Counted from the stretch's first letter, positions 49,411 through 58,772 are shown. The stretch: 64,000 bases of DNA from Sinorhizobium sp. B11 (GCA_039725955.1 CP091034.1:992001-1056000); one strand, 5' to 3'. Notes: generated by a model from the letters alone, not told the origin. Numbers and translations: made by a program.

Positions 49411-50703
49411 TTATCTCAGTTCCTCGCCGGTCCGCGTCCAATCCGCCGCGAAACTCCGCATGGTCGGCGCATCCCTGTCGAGGGCGAAATCCTCGAACCA
49501 GTCGCGATGCATGCCGGCGAGCATTGCGCCGATCATTTGCCCGGCGAGGTAGGAGAAGGTGATGCCGTTGCCGCCGTAGCCGTAGGCGGCATAAACGCCG
49601 GCCATGCCGGGCACAGGACCTATCAGCGGCAAGCCGTCTGCCGTCTCACCGAAGGTGCCGCACCAGGCATGCTCCACCCGTGTATCCGCCTTCGGCCATA
49701 GCCGCTTCAGCTTTTCCCGGATCGCCATGACCTTTCCCGGCAGCTTGCGGTCGCGCTCTTCGGGGTCGGTCGTGTCGTCGTCCTCGCCGCCGGCGATGAT
49801 ACGATTGTCGTCAGTGGTGCGCACATAGAGATAGGGATGGCTGTCTTCCCAGAGCAGCATGCCATCCCGCCAGAGATCGTCAGGCTTCTGTGGAACGGTG
49901 GCGAGCGCCCAGCTGGAACTGGCGCGATGCAGCTTCGGCATGTCCAGGCCGGGCATGGAATAGCCGGTCGCCAGCACCACATGCTGCGCCTCGATCACAT
50001 GGGCGCCGTTCGTCTCGGTCGTGACGCGTCCGCCTTCGCTGTGAAGCCCAGTCACCGAGGCGTTGATCAGCCGCGCACCGCGCGAAAAGGCAATCTGCAG
50101 CAAAGACCAGGTGAGCAGCAGCGGGTCGGCCTGCGCTGACCCCGGTGAGAGGATCGCTGCATCGCGGTCGAATTCGTATTGGGTGAGGAGATCGGGATGT
50201 TCGAGATAGTGGCCCGGCAGTCCCGCCCGGCGGCGAAGCTGCCGTTCGTCCATCAGTTCGCGCGCACCCTCGTGGTTGTTGGCGAGATAGAGTGTATTGC
50301 GGGGCTGGAAACCGCAGGTAATGCCATGGGCGGCAATCAGCTTGGCAAGCCCCGCGACACAGGCAGCGCTGCGTCGATAGATGCCGGCCGCCCGTTCGAA
50401 GCCGTAAAAGGTCTCCAACTCACCGAGCGTGCGGTCGATCTCCCATTGCAGCATCGCCGTGCTTGCCGCGGTGCTGCCGAGCCCAGGCTGTTCGCGGTCG
50501 ATGACGACCACCGAGAAGCCACGCGCCGTCAGATGTTCGGCGGCAAGCGCGCCGGTGATGCCGCCGCCGATAATGGCGATATCGGCCTTGAAGCTCTGCT
50601 CCAGCGGCTGATAGACCGGTTGCACGCCGTTCCTGCCCCAGAGCGAGCAGCCGCCCACGAGCTCGTCGTGGCTGGCTTCGTTGAGATGCAGGTCGGATGC
50701 CAT
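49411..50703 (-). CDS. FAD-dependent oxidoreductase (DAO family, PuuB-like)
   Basis: A 430-residue flavoprotein. The FAD-binding loop is IAIIGGGITGALAAEHL (about residues 36-52), and a later segment GYGGNGITFSYLAG is the usual second FAD contact. The general layout and phrases such as STAASTAMLQWEID resemble gamma-glutamylputrescine oxidase and related amine oxidases that release peroxide. The substrate is not certain. The ATG at 50703 has GGAG upstream. The AI-2E-type permease gene ends 23 bp upstream on the same strand, so the two likely form an operon. Confidence 0.85.
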   Translation of the reverse strand: MASDLHLNEASHDELVGGCSLWGRNGVQPVYQPLEQSFKADIAIIGGGITGALAAEHLTARGFSVVVIDREQPGLGSTAASTAMLQWEIDRTLGELETFYGFERAAGIYRRSAACVAGLAKLIAAHGITCGFQPRNTLYLANNHEGARELMDERQLRRRAGLPGHYLEHPDLLTQYEFDRDAAILSPGSAQADPLLLTWSLLQIAFSRGARLINASVTGLHSEGGRVTTETNGAHVIEAQHVVLATGYSMPGLDMPKLHRASSSWALATVPQKPDDLWRDGMLLWEDSHPYLYVRTTDDNRIIAGGEDDDTTDPEERDRKLPGKVMAIREKLKRLWPKADTRVEHAWCGTFGETADGLPLIGPVPGMAGVYAAYGYGGNGITFSYLAGQMIGAMLAGMHRDWFEDFALDRDAPTMRSFAADWTRTGEELR

Positions 50704-50726
50704 AGGCTTGTCTCCGGGCGCTGTCG

Positions 50727-51893
50727 TTACTTCGGCAGTTGCGGCTGTGGTTTTTCCTCGATCAGCAGTTCGTCGATGATGGTCATGACGACGAGCGACA
50801 GCGGCAGGGCCAGCATGGCGCCGACCGCCCCCCACATCCACGTCCAGAAGATGATCGCCAGGAAGACGACGAAGGGGTTGATCTCCAACCGCCGCCCCAT
50901 GACCGCGGGGAAGATAAGGTTCTCCATGACGAGGTGCACGGTGAAGAATGCTGCCGCCGGGATGAGGCCGATGACGATGCCGTCATGGGACATGACGCCT
51001 GCGATAGCCACGGCAAAGGTCATCATCGTGATGCCGAGATAGGGGATGAAGCTCGAGATGAAGGCGAAGAAGCCCCAGAGAACGGGCGTCGGCAGACCGC
51101 CGGCATAGGCGATGATGGTCATGACGACACCAAGCGCGACATAGATCAGAGAGGCTGTGGCGAAATAAAAGCCGAGCGCCTGTTCCACGGCATTGATGAC
51201 GCGGATTGCCGCGAGCCTCTGCGCACGCTCGCGGAAGGTCATGATTATCGTCTTGCGTAGGCTGACACGGCTGGCAAGAAAGAGCAGCAGGGCAGCAAAG
51301 AAGATCAGCCCCTGTACCAGCGCCGGCGTCAGGTTCGTCGTCACCACGTGCAGGACGTTGCCGGTATTCGCGAGCAGGGATTCGATGGACATAGGCCCGC
51401 TCTGGAAAGTCGCGGGCGTGATGTGCAGCCACTCGATCCGTTCCAGATAAGGCATGATGCGCTGTGTGGTGCGATCGATGAAATCAGGCGCGTCATTGGC
51501 AAGCATCGTCAGTGGTCCGGCAAGCGAATTGACGAGCAAAAAGATGACAAGCGCGACGCCGCTGGAAAGCAGTACGGCATTGGCAAGCCGCGGCACACCC
51601 ATCTTCGAAAGTTTCTCGGCTGCCATGCCGAGGATCATGCCGACGACTACGGCGAGCGTGATCGGGATCAGGATCAGCGACATCTGATAGACGGCGGCAA
51701 GCCCGAGGATGCCGAAGATGCCGATGATGGCCCAGGCCATGCTGACATCGAGCCCATCCTTCTCGACGCGCCGCACCGGTGCCGGTGGCAGCCCCTCGGC
51801 TGCTTCCTGCAGCGTTCGCGCCCATGCGCTGGTATGGCGTTCGCCAAGACGGATCTTGCTTGCCTGTTTCCGGATGCCGTTGGCGATACCCAT
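50727..51893 (-). CDS. AI-2E family transporter (PerM/YdiK-like)
   Basis: A 388-residue inner-membrane protein of the AI-2 exporter/PerM superfamily, with about eight hydrophobic spans and an amphipathic soluble insert at residues 145-215. The conserved end is GAVGAMLALPLSLVVMTIID, preceded by FFTVHLVMENLIFPAVMG. Members export AI-2 or other solutes or act as antiporters, so the substrate is open. The ATG at 51893 is chosen over an upstream TTG. It precedes the FAD oxidoreductase gene by 23 bp. Confidence 0.85.
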   Translation of the reverse strand: MGIANGIRKQASKIRLGERHTSAWARTLQEAAEGLPPAPVRRVEKDGLDVSMAWAIIGIFGILGLAAVYQMSLILIPITLAVVVGMILGMAAEKLSKMGVPRLANAVLLSSGVALVIFLLVNSLAGPLTMLANDAPDFIDRTTQRIMPYLERIEWLHITPATFQSGPMSIESLLANTGNVLHVVTTNLTPALVQGLIFFAALLLFLASRVSLRKTIIMTFRERAQRLAAIRVINAVEQALGFYFATASLIYVALGVVMTIIAYAGGLPTPVLWGFFAFISSFIPYLGITMMTFAVAIAGVMSHDGIVIGLIPAAAFFTVHLVMENLIFPAVMGRRLEINPFVVFLAIIFWTWMWGAVGAMLALPLSLVVMTIIDELLIEEKPQPQLPK

Positions 51894-51975
51894 GTGCGAT
51901 AAGTCCCCGAAGCCCGATTGCTTCGCCAATCAACGCACAGGGGTTGCCACAGGTTCCCCTCTGGTATCGAGCCAT

Positions 51976-52875
51976 CTAGGCAGCCCGCTGTCGCGCGACG
52001 AAATCCACGAAGGCGCGTAGCGGCGGCGGCATCTGGCGCCGGCTCGGATAATAGAGGTGGAAGCCGGGGAAGGGCGGTGTCCACTCGTCGAGCATGCTGA
52101 TCAGCCGTCCTGCAGCGAGATGTTCCGCGACGTGATAGTCGAAGAGATAACCGATGCCGACGCCATCGAGCACGGCCCGCAGCATCAGATCGTTGTCTGT
52201 GGTGCTGAGCGGTCCCGAAACGGCAACCTCAAGCTTCTCGTCGCCGCGCTCGAATTCCCAGTGGTAGAGGCTACCATCCGTCGGCCAGCGGGAGACGACG
52301 CAGGAATGGTCGCGCAGGTCGCGCGGCGTGTCCGGGATGCCGTGGCGCGCGATGTAGTCGGGCGAGGCGACGACGACGAGCCGCATCTCGCCGCCGAGTT
52401 TCACGCTCACCATGTCCTTTTCCACCATCTCGCCCAGACGGATGCCGGCATCGAAGCGGTCTGCGACGATATCGGAGAGTTTGTCATCCACGATGATGTC
52501 CATGACGATATCGGGAAAGGCCGCGTGGAAAGGCGCAATCAGCGGCGCCAGCCTGTGTACGATCGCAACCCGCGGCGCGTTGATGCGCAGCAGGCCGGCC
52601 GGCGTATCGCGCAGCGCAGAAACATCCGCCACCGCCTGGTCGAGATCGGCAAGTGCCGGCAGCAGCCGGGCAAGCAGCCGCTGGCCTGCCTCGCTCGGCG
52701 CCACGCTGCGGGTCGTGCGGTTGAGCAGCCGGATGCCCATCCGCTCCTCGAGCGTGCGGATCGTCTGGCTGAGCGCGGAGGCGGATATGCCGAGCCGGGC
52801 GGCCGCACGGGCAAAATTGCCGTGCTCGGCGATCGCGGCAAAAGCCCTGAGTTCCGCATAGTCGCTACCGCGCAT
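51976..52875 (-). CDS. LysR-family regulator divergent from an aldo/keto reductase
   Basis: A 299-residue LysR-type regulator. The winged helix is at residues 1-62 (GNFARAAARLGISASALSQT, then IRTLEERMGIRLLNRTTRSV), and the C-terminal ligand-binding domain starts near residue 90. The ATG at 52875 matches the usual distance to helix 1, while a longer form would cross into the regulatory gap. It is divergent from the aldo/keto reductase gene with an 8-bp inverted repeat between them. It probably activates that gene in response to an unknown ligand. Confidence 0.88.
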   Translation of the reverse strand: MRGSDYAELRAFAAIAEHGNFARAAARLGISASALSQTIRTLEERMGIRLLNRTTRSVAPSEAGQRLLARLLPALADLDQAVADVSALRDTPAGLLRINAPRVAIVHRLAPLIAPFHAAFPDIVMDIIVDDKLSDIVADRFDAGIRLGEMVEKDMVSVKLGGEMRLVVVASPDYIARHGIPDTPRDLRDHSCVVSRWPTDGSLYHWEFERGDEKLEVAVSGPLSTTDNDLMLRAVLDGVGIGYLFDYHVAEHLAAGRLISMLDEWTPPFPGFHLYYPSRRQMPPPLRAFVDFVARQRAA

Positions 52876-52900
52876 TATACTCTTTTTTCTAAGGAAGCCA

Positions 52901-52934
52901 TGCCGATAATGTAGCATTGTTGTCAGTATCGGCA
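52901..52934. promoter_or_regulatory. inverted repeat between lysR and the aldo/keto reductase gene
   Basis: TGCCGATA and TATCGGCA are perfect inverted copies separated by 18 bp, in the middle of the 95-bp divergent gap. This is the only strong symmetric element there and a candidate LysR site. Confidence 0.5.
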
Positions 52935-52970
52935 AGGCGCATCTTCTGTCTGCAACACAGGAGATTACCC

Positions 52971-54044
52971 ATGACTGATACATTGTCCCTTGACCGCTAC
53001 CGTCTCCTCGGCCGTTCCGGCCTGCGCGTTTCGCCGCTGTCGCTCGGCGCCATGACCTTCGGAACAGACTGGGGCTGGGGCGCGGATGAAGAGGAGTCCC
53101 GCCGCATGTTTGACGCCTATGTCGATCGCGGCGGCAACTTCATCGATACCGCCAATCAATATACCGGCGGCACCTCGGAAAAACTCGTAGGCCGCTTTGC
53201 CGAAGGCCGCCGCGACGAGCTTGTCATCGCCACCAAATATACGATTACCTCGCGCCCGAAAGATCCGAATTCCGGCGGCAATCATCGCCGCAGCATGATC
53301 CGTTCGGTAGAAGACAGTCTGAAGCGACTGAATACCGACTACATCGATCTCTTCTACCTGCATGCCTGGGATTTCACGACCTCGGTCGAAGAGGTCATGC
53401 GCGGGCTCGACGATCTCGTTACTGCCGGCAAGATCGTTTATGCCGGCATCTCCGACACCCCTGCCTGGCAGGTTGCGCGCATGCAGACGCTGGCCGACCT
53501 GCGTGGTTGGGCGCCGCTGGTCGCCTTGCAGATCGAATACAGCCTGATCGAACGCACGGTGGAGCGCGAACTGATCCCCATGGCCCATGAACTCGGCCTC
53601 GGCGTCATTCCCTGGTCGCCGCTCGGCATGGGCGTTCTGACAGGCAAATACAGCCGCTCCGATCTCGATATCGGGGCGGGAACGGCAAGTGCGGTCGGCA
53701 CCCGTAAGAATGTCGCCGCCGGCAACGGTGCGCTGACGGAACGCAGTCTCGGCATCGCCGATGTCGTGAAGCAGGTCGCAGCCGAAATCGGCAAGACGCC
53801 GGCACAGGTGGCGATCGCCTGGACGCTGACCAATCCGGCCGTGACCTCGCCGATCATGGGCGTCAAGACGATGGCCCAGCTCGAAGACAATCTTGGTGCG
53901 CTCGATGTTGTCCTGTCGGACGAACACCGCGCCCGCCTCGCCGAGGCAAGCGCGATTGTCCTTGGCTTCCCGCATGATTTCCTCGCCAAGCCGCTAACGC
54001 GCGGCGTCATGTTCGGCGAGGTGACCATCGAGCCCCGTCATTGA
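52971..54044 (+). CDS. aldo/keto reductase
   Basis: A 357-residue NADPH-dependent reductase with a TIM-barrel fold. Catalytic residues by family pattern are D (FIDTANQY, with Tyr near), K (VIATKYT) and H (DLFYLHAWD). The cofactor region near the end includes SPIMGVKTMAQLEDNLGAL. It reduces aldehydes or ketones in the cytoplasm; the exact substrate is not known. CAGGAGA precedes the ATG at 52971. It is controlled presumably by the divergent LysR protein and ends in a hairpin terminator. Confidence 0.9.
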   Translation: MTDTLSLDRYRLLGRSGLRVSPLSLGAMTFGTDWGWGADEEESRRMFDAYVDRGGNFIDTANQYTGGTSEKLVGRFAEGRRDELVIATKYTITSRPKDPNSGGNHRRSMIRSVEDSLKRLNTDYIDLFYLHAWDFTTSVEEVMRGLDDLVTAGKIVYAGISDTPAWQVARMQTLADLRGWAPLVALQIEYSLIERTVERELIPMAHELGLGVIPWSPLGMGVLTGKYSRSDLDIGAGTASAVGTRKNVAAGNGALTERSLGIADVVKQVAAEIGKTPAQVAIAWTLTNPAVTSPIMGVKTMAQLEDNLGALDVVLSDEHRARLAEASAIVLGFPHDFLAKPLTRGVMFGEVTIEPRH

Positions 54045-54065
54045 AGTCCGAGGTTATTCAAATGG

Positions 54066-54097
54066 AAATGGCGCCGGAAACGGCGCCATTTGTCGTT
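54066..54097 (+). terminator. terminator after the aldo/keto reductase gene
   Basis: AAATGGCGCC and GGCGCCATTT form a perfect 10-bp stem with a 6-base loop, followed by GTCGTTTGG. It is 22 bp after the stop, and its A/T ends also let it work in the other direction for the convergent protease-PLD gene. Confidence 0.7.
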
Positions 54098-54139
54098 TGG
54101 ACTCTTTGCTGCGAAAAGCCTAGCCGTGCCGTTCCAAAT

Positions 54140-56974
54140 TCACCGCCCAAGTGCAATGGAAAGCGGGACGGCAATGTAGCCTGATGGCGGTGCCGTTTCC
54201 GCTCCGGCCGGCGCAAGCACCGGCGGCGGCAGATTTTCATCTATTTTTGCCGGGCCGATACGGTTCCAGTCGTAGAGGAAGATTTCCTCGTAGAACTTGG
54301 CGATCTCCACATCATAGAAGATCAGGCTCGCATCGCGGTTGAAGCCGGTGCCGGCTGTCGTCCAGTTGTGGCTGCCCATCAGGACGGCTTCGCTGTCGAT
54401 GATAATCCCCTTGGTATGGCAGTTCTTCTGCTTGCGGATCTTGTTGGTATCGAAGCCGTAATCCTTGGCATTGCTGATGACGTCGCGGTCCTCGGAGCCG
54501 AAGCTGCGGAAGATGATGCGCACGTCGAGGCCACCCTTTTGCTTTTCAAGCAGCGCATCCAGGAGCCGGCGATAGTTGTCGCCCACTGTCTTGGTATTGA
54601 AGCTCTGGTTCTGGAAATAGATCCGGCTCTTGGCCGATTGGATGAATGGCAATACGACGTCGATATAGTTGTCGGGCGTCAGGATCGGCTGCACGTCGAT
54701 CGTGCGCTCGCCGGTCAGCGGCTGGAAATAGCGCGGCTTCTGAGGCGCCTCGAGCGTATCCATGGCGAGATTGGCTGGCAGGAACACCAGCTGTTCCGGC
54801 ACGATGCCGGCCTCCGTCACCGTCTTGGCCTCTGCAAGATCGCGCAGGATATGCGCCTCGTAGAGTTTGCTGAGCTCAGCGTTTTCAAGGATGGCATGCC
54901 ATTCGCGATTGTAGAGCCGTAGTGCCGATGCCTCGTCATCCTTGTTCGTCAAAGGCGCCACGTTTGGCTGGTTGGAACTTTGCCAGTTGCCGCTCGAGAG
55001 CCACATGGCCTTGTGGTCACGCACGGCGACCTTGATGTGATAGGCGGAATCGAAGATGCCGTCCTTGCCGACGCTCGCCGGCGCGAAATCGAACTTATTA
55101 CCCTTCGCATCGCGGATCTGAGCGACCGCTTCGGCATCCGTCAGGTCGCCGTCATGCACCTTGCCGCCCATCTGCAGCACCATGGAGATGGTCTCGGCCT
55201 GGCCTTTGACCGCGTCCAGCACGCCATTGGCGACATTCGTCGCTCCGAAATCGTACATGGCAACGACCAGCGAGGTGCGGGTCTTCGACAGGAACGGGCC
55301 AAGCTGCGGCCAGCTTGCGTCGGGTCCGGTATGGATGACGAATTTGCCGCTGACCGGGCGCCGGCTCAGTGGCAGATCGGGGCGCGGCTTGTAATTCGTG
55401 TGCCAGCTTGCCGTCGCGGCTTCGTCCAGATCGATGCCGAAGAGATCCTGTGCGGAGGCAACGGTGATATCGGTGCGAACGCCATCGATATAATCAGGCA
55501 GTTTCGTGCGGCCGCGTGCTTCCAGGGCACCCAACTCGAGCTTGCGATTGACCGCAATCACGACGGCGCGCTGATCGGTGATCTCGCCATTCTCGAAGCG
55601 ATAGCCCGGTTTGATTGCGACGACATCCTCGCGATTGGCAAATTGCGATCGCGCGCTGCGCACCGCTGCAAACACCTGTTCCTTGGTCGGCATCGCGATC
55701 GGCGCGACCGCTGCCGCATCGGTGCCGGAACCGGCCGTATTCACGACGAAGGTCGATCCCGAAGAAGAGAGTGTCGGTCCGCCGGAAAGCGATGATTGCA
55801 GCGCAGCTGTATCGAGTTCAACGGTGATCTTCAGCGGCACCGTGAACGTTACTTTCCCGCCGCTGCTGCCTGTTCCGCTTCCGCCGCCGCTATTGCCGTC
55901 CTTGCCGCTCACGATGATCTCCCCGTTCGATGGCGCTTCGAGCAGTCCGCGGGCGCGTTGCAGGCAGCGCTGCAATACGGCTGCCGGGACCGCGTCATTC
56001 TCGATGAATTCGGTGCCGCTGTAATGAAGCCCGGTCACCCTCCCGGTGCCGATGTCGAGCAGCGGAGAGCCGGAATTGCCGCCGAGGGTGGAGCAGGAAT
56101 GCGTGACACGGTTCTCATCGGCGGCCAGCAGGTTTCCGACCGCAAGCCGTTTCTTGGTGAAGACGCCGCCAAAGATCTTTTCGGCAAGCCTCTGGTCGGA
56201 AAAGCGGGAATCGCTGGCCGGATAACCGATTGCGGCAACCGGCAGATTGCGCACTGGCAGATCGACAGCAAGGTCGAGTTTCAAACGTCCGACCGGCGAG
56301 GACTTCTGCTCCAGTTTCAGGAAGGCGACATCGGGCCCGCTTTCCGGCGCCACCCAGACGACGCGTTCGATCTTCACCTCGTCGCTGGCGTCATTGCCGT
56401 ATTCTTCCAGGAAGTCGATATTGACGCCGATCTCGCGGCGTGCGTCGAAACCGATCTTGAACCTGAAGCCGGTGCCGCTTGCTTCGGCGAAAAGATTGGC
56501 CACATGCCGGTTGGTTACAACGAGGCCATCGTCGATCACCCAGGCCGTGCCGGCATAGTCGCGATCGGCGTTGCTTACATCGACACGGCCGATCGAAACC
56601 ATCGCCCGGTTCACATTCGCGGCGTTTTCCGTGAGGATGCGACGCCACGCCCTGGCCTCCTCGCGGGCGCTGTCGATATCGACGGCATTGTTCTTGACGA
56701 GGAAAACCGGCGTGCCCACGGCAAAGACGATAGTCTCGTCGTTACCAACAGGTGGCGGCCCGATATCCACCCCTTCCTCGACAGGCTGGTCTTTGTTCAT
56801 CAGGGCGCGCACGCCCCCATAGCGGACATTCATGGCGCGGCCGGCTTCGCTAAGCCATTCGGGTTTATCGGCGCTGTGCATCAGCGCCCGGATATCTGCC
56901 TGCACATCAGGCGGACTGGCAGCCGCGACCTGCTGCGCCACCAGCTTGACGCGCTGGGAGTCCTCGACTGTCAT
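54140..56974 (-). CDS. trypsin-like protease fused to a two-HKD phospholipase D module
   Basis: A 944-residue multidomain protein without signal peptide or membrane helices. Residues 1-75 are helical and of unknown type. Residues about 120-345 form a trypsin-like protease with triad H157 (VVTNRHVAN), D215 (GPDVAFLKLE) and S301 (LGGNSGSPLL). A Gly/Ser linker follows (357-375). Residues about 430-520 form another domain (VVAIKPGYRFENGEITDQRA), which I have met attached to bacterial trypsin-like proteins. Residues about 540-905 are a phospholipase D-like module with two intact HxKxxxxD motifs, H646-D653 and H853-D860. PLD-fold proteins cut phospholipids or nucleic acids. AGGAGGC precedes the ATG. 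It is monocistronic, and its role is unknown. Confidence 0.85.
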   Translation of the reverse strand: MTVEDSQRVKLVAQQVAAASPPDVQADIRALMHSADKPEWLSEAGRAMNVRYGGVRALMNKDQPVEEGVDIGPPPVGNDETIVFAVGTPVFLVKNNAVDIDSAREEARAWRRILTENAANVNRAMVSIGRVDVSNADRDYAGTAWVIDDGLVVTNRHVANLFAEASGTGFRFKIGFDARREIGVNIDFLEEYGNDASDEVKIERVVWVAPESGPDVAFLKLEQKSSPVGRLKLDLAVDLPVRNLPVAAIGYPASDSRFSDQRLAEKIFGGVFTKKRLAVGNLLAADENRVTHSCSTLGGNSGSPLLDIGTGRVTGLHYSGTEFIENDAVPAAVLQRCLQRARGLLEAPSNGEIIVSGKDGNSGGGSGTGSSGGKVTFTVPLKITVELDTAALQSSLSGGPTLSSSGSTFVVNTAGSGTDAAAVAPIAMPTKEQVFAAVRSARSQFANREDVVAIKPGYRFENGEITDQRAVVIAVNRKLELGALEARGRTKLPDYIDGVRTDITVASAQDLFGIDLDEAATASWHTNYKPRPDLPLSRRPVSGKFVIHTGPDASWPQLGPFLSKTRTSLVVAMYDFGATNVANGVLDAVKGQAETISMVLQMGGKVHDGDLTDAEAVAQIRDAKGNKFDFAPASVGKDGIFDSAYHIKVAVRDHKAMWLSSGNWQSSNQPNVAPLTNKDDEASALRLYNREWHAILENAELSKLYEAHILRDLAEAKTVTEAGIVPEQLVFLPANLAMDTLEAPQKPRYFQPLTGERTIDVQPILTPDNYIDVVLPFIQSAKSRIYFQNQSFNTKTVGDNYRRLLDALLEKQKGGLDVRIIFRSFGSEDRDVISNAKDYGFDTNKIRKQKNCHTKGIIIDSEAVLMGSHNWTTAGTGFNRDASLIFYDVEIAKFYEEIFLYDWNRIGPAKIDENLPPPVLAPAGAETAPPSGYIAVPLSIALGR

Positions 56975-57145
56975 TCTGCCTCCTCAGTCCGTAGGCGGAC
57001 ATTTCGTTGGGATACGATCGGGAATGGCTGCGAAATCTATTCAGGGTTGCAAAGTAGATGGATACGCCCAGTTTATTACAGCGGCATGATGGCGTCGAGA
57101 CCCGCTGCATCGCCAGGCTGGGCGACTGGTAATTGCCTGAAAACA

Positions 57146-57178
57146 AAAAGGTCGTTTCGGAAAATTCCGAAACGACCC
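57146..57178 (-). terminator. rho-independent terminator of the VOC gene
   Basis: A perfect 13-bp inverted repeat (57151-57163 and 57166-57178) lies 28 bp after the VOC stop. On the minus strand it is followed by TTTTTGTTTTC. It separates that transcript from the protease-PLD gene. Confidence 0.9.
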
Positions 57179-57205
57179 TTCTGATATAGTCTGAGGGTGG
57201 TCGCC

Positions 57206-58162
57206 TTAGGCTGAAAGCGTCAGCCCTATACCCCACGGATCCCTGAGGAAGACGCCGCCGTCGCGTTTCTCGCTCTTGATCTCCAGTTCGTCGAGCTTCA
57301 ACACGGCCTTGTCGAGCGTTTCCTTGTCGTTGAAGCGGATCTTGTAGTCGGAAAGGCCGGTCATGTGGTCTGCGCGCATGCCGGCGCCGCGGCTGTTCCA
57401 GATATTGGCGGCGAGATGGTGGTGATAGCCGCCGCTCGCAAAGAAGCTCGCGCTCGGATAACGGGCCATCACCTTCAGGCCAAGCACGTCGCGATAGAAG
57501 GCATCCGCCTGCGGGATGTCGCCGACCTGCAGGTGGATGTGACCGATCGCAGTGCCGTCAGCCATTCCGGTCCACGCGTCATCGGGGGCGCTGTTGTAGA
57601 GCGCCTGCAGATCCAGCCGCAGGGTCGCCATCTCCACCATGCCGTCTGGGTGGAATTTCCAGCCTTCATGTGGCCGGTCGGCATAGATTTCGATGCCGTT
57701 GCCCTCCGGATCGGAAAGATAGATCGCCTCGCTGACCACATGGTCGGACGCGCCTTCGAGCGTGACATTGTTCTGCGCAGCATGACGAAGCCAGCGCGCA
57801 AGCTCGGTGCGATTGGGTACGAGGAAGGCGGTGTGAAACAGGCCTGCGGCGTTGCGGGGAGCTTCGCGTGCGTTGTTGTCTGTCGTCAGCGTCAGGAGCG
57901 GCAGGCTGGCAACACCGAGAACCTCACCGCTTGCGGTCTTTTCGAGCACCGACAGACCAAGTATCTTCTGATAGAAACCGGAGACCGCCGCCAGGTCTTT
58001 TACGACCAGGTGCGACTGGTCGATATAGGCAGGGCGCGTCAGCGCATAGGAAGTTTCTGATGATGTCATGGAATGATCTCCTGCCCTGGAATTAAAAGGC
58101 GTACCGGCGGTGGCGGCAAGTGTGCCGCCCGTAGCGAGCGCGAGGAATTTTCGCCGGTCCAT
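57206..58162 (-). CDS. VOC-family extradiol dioxygenase-like protein (CatE-like)
   Basis: Two vicinal-oxygen-chelate modules make up this protein (about 318 residues from the ATG at 58162). Metal ligands are likely in DQSHLVVKD and GLFHTAFLV, then GHIHLQVGD and the late glutamate region. It resembles CatE-type catechol 2,3-dioxygenase or glyoxalase-like proteins. From 58162 the lead is MDRRKFLALATGGTLAATAG, a clear twin-arginine signal. An in-frame ATG at 58069 has a much stronger AGGAG site and would give a cytoplasmic form of 287 residues. Which start is used is open. A strong terminator follows. Confidence 0.8.
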   Translation of the reverse strand: MDRRKFLALATGGTLAATAGTPFNSRAGDHSMTSSETSYALTRPAYIDQSHLVVKDLAAVSGFYQKILGLSVLEKTASGEVLGVASLPLLTLTTDNNAREAPRNAAGLFHTAFLVPNRTELARWLRHAAQNNVTLEGASDHVVSEAIYLSDPEGNGIEIYADRPHEGWKFHPDGMVEMATLRLDLQALYNSAPDDAWTGMADGTAIGHIHLQVGDIPQADAFYRDVLGLKVMARYPSASFFASGGYHHHLAANIWNSRGAGMRADHMTGLSDYKIRFNDKETLDKAVLKLDELEIKSEKRDGGVFLRDPWGIGLTLSA

Positions 58163-58361
58163 TCGCCTGTAAGCTCCCCTCGGCTGCTGTACTTGATATC
58201 TATATGGCCTATTCACATTGTTCACAGAAGGCCCATTTTTGACGATGAAGCGTTCTGAAAACGTTGACGATGCCTGGCTCTCCACTTGATATCAGTCAAT
58301 GCGCTTTATCTATCCGGAGAGGATAGTTGACGACGAAGAGCAACACCTCAAGGAGGATCGC

Positions 58362-58772
58362 ATGTACAGGAAGATCATCGTTCCGATTGAAATCGGCAGC
58401 ATCGAAAAAGGCGAGAAGATTTTCCGCAAGGCGGAAAAGCTGCTCGACGATGGCGGCGAGATCATCCTCCTCAACGTCGTCGAGGATATTCCGACCTACG
58501 TCGCTATAGAGTTGCCGGCAAACGTCGTCGAAAACGCCATGAAGGAAGGCCGTGACAGGCTGGATAGCCTCGTTGCCAAGACCGGCATTCCGGCCACCGT
58601 CGAAGTCCGCAACGGTCCGCCCGCCAACGGCATTCTGGCCGCTGCCGAAAACCACGGTGCCGATCTCATCATGGTCGCCTCGCATCTTCCCGATATCTAC
58701 AACTACTTCATCGGTGCCACCGCCGATCGCGTAGTGCGTCACGCCAAGTGCTCGGTGCTGGTGGACCGGTAG
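58362..58772 (+). CDS. universal stress protein (UspA family)
   Basis: A 136-residue Usp domain. The lead MYRKIIVPIEIGSIEKGEKI replaces the usual VxxDGS, and the late ATP-loop region is HLPDIYNYFIGATADRVVRH with CSVLVDR at the end. The ATP-binding G-2x-G-9x-G(S/T) pattern is partly altered, so nucleotide binding is not assured. Usp proteins accumulate under stress and starvation in the cytoplasm. AAGGAGG precedes the ATG at 58362. A DksA-like gene follows 12 bp later, so the two are co-transcribed. Confidence 0.9.
   Translation: MYRKIIVPIEIGSIEKGEKIFRKAEKLLDDGGEIILLNVVEDIPTYVAIELPANVVENAMKEGRDRLDSLVAKTGIPATVEVRNGPPANGILAAAENHGADLIMVASHLPDIYNYFIGATADRVVRHAKCSVLVDR

Noticed and set aside
55796..57184. 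A long plus-strand frame opposite the 5' half of the protease-PLD gene
   Set aside because: No family features, while the opposite strand encodes an intact catalytic triad.
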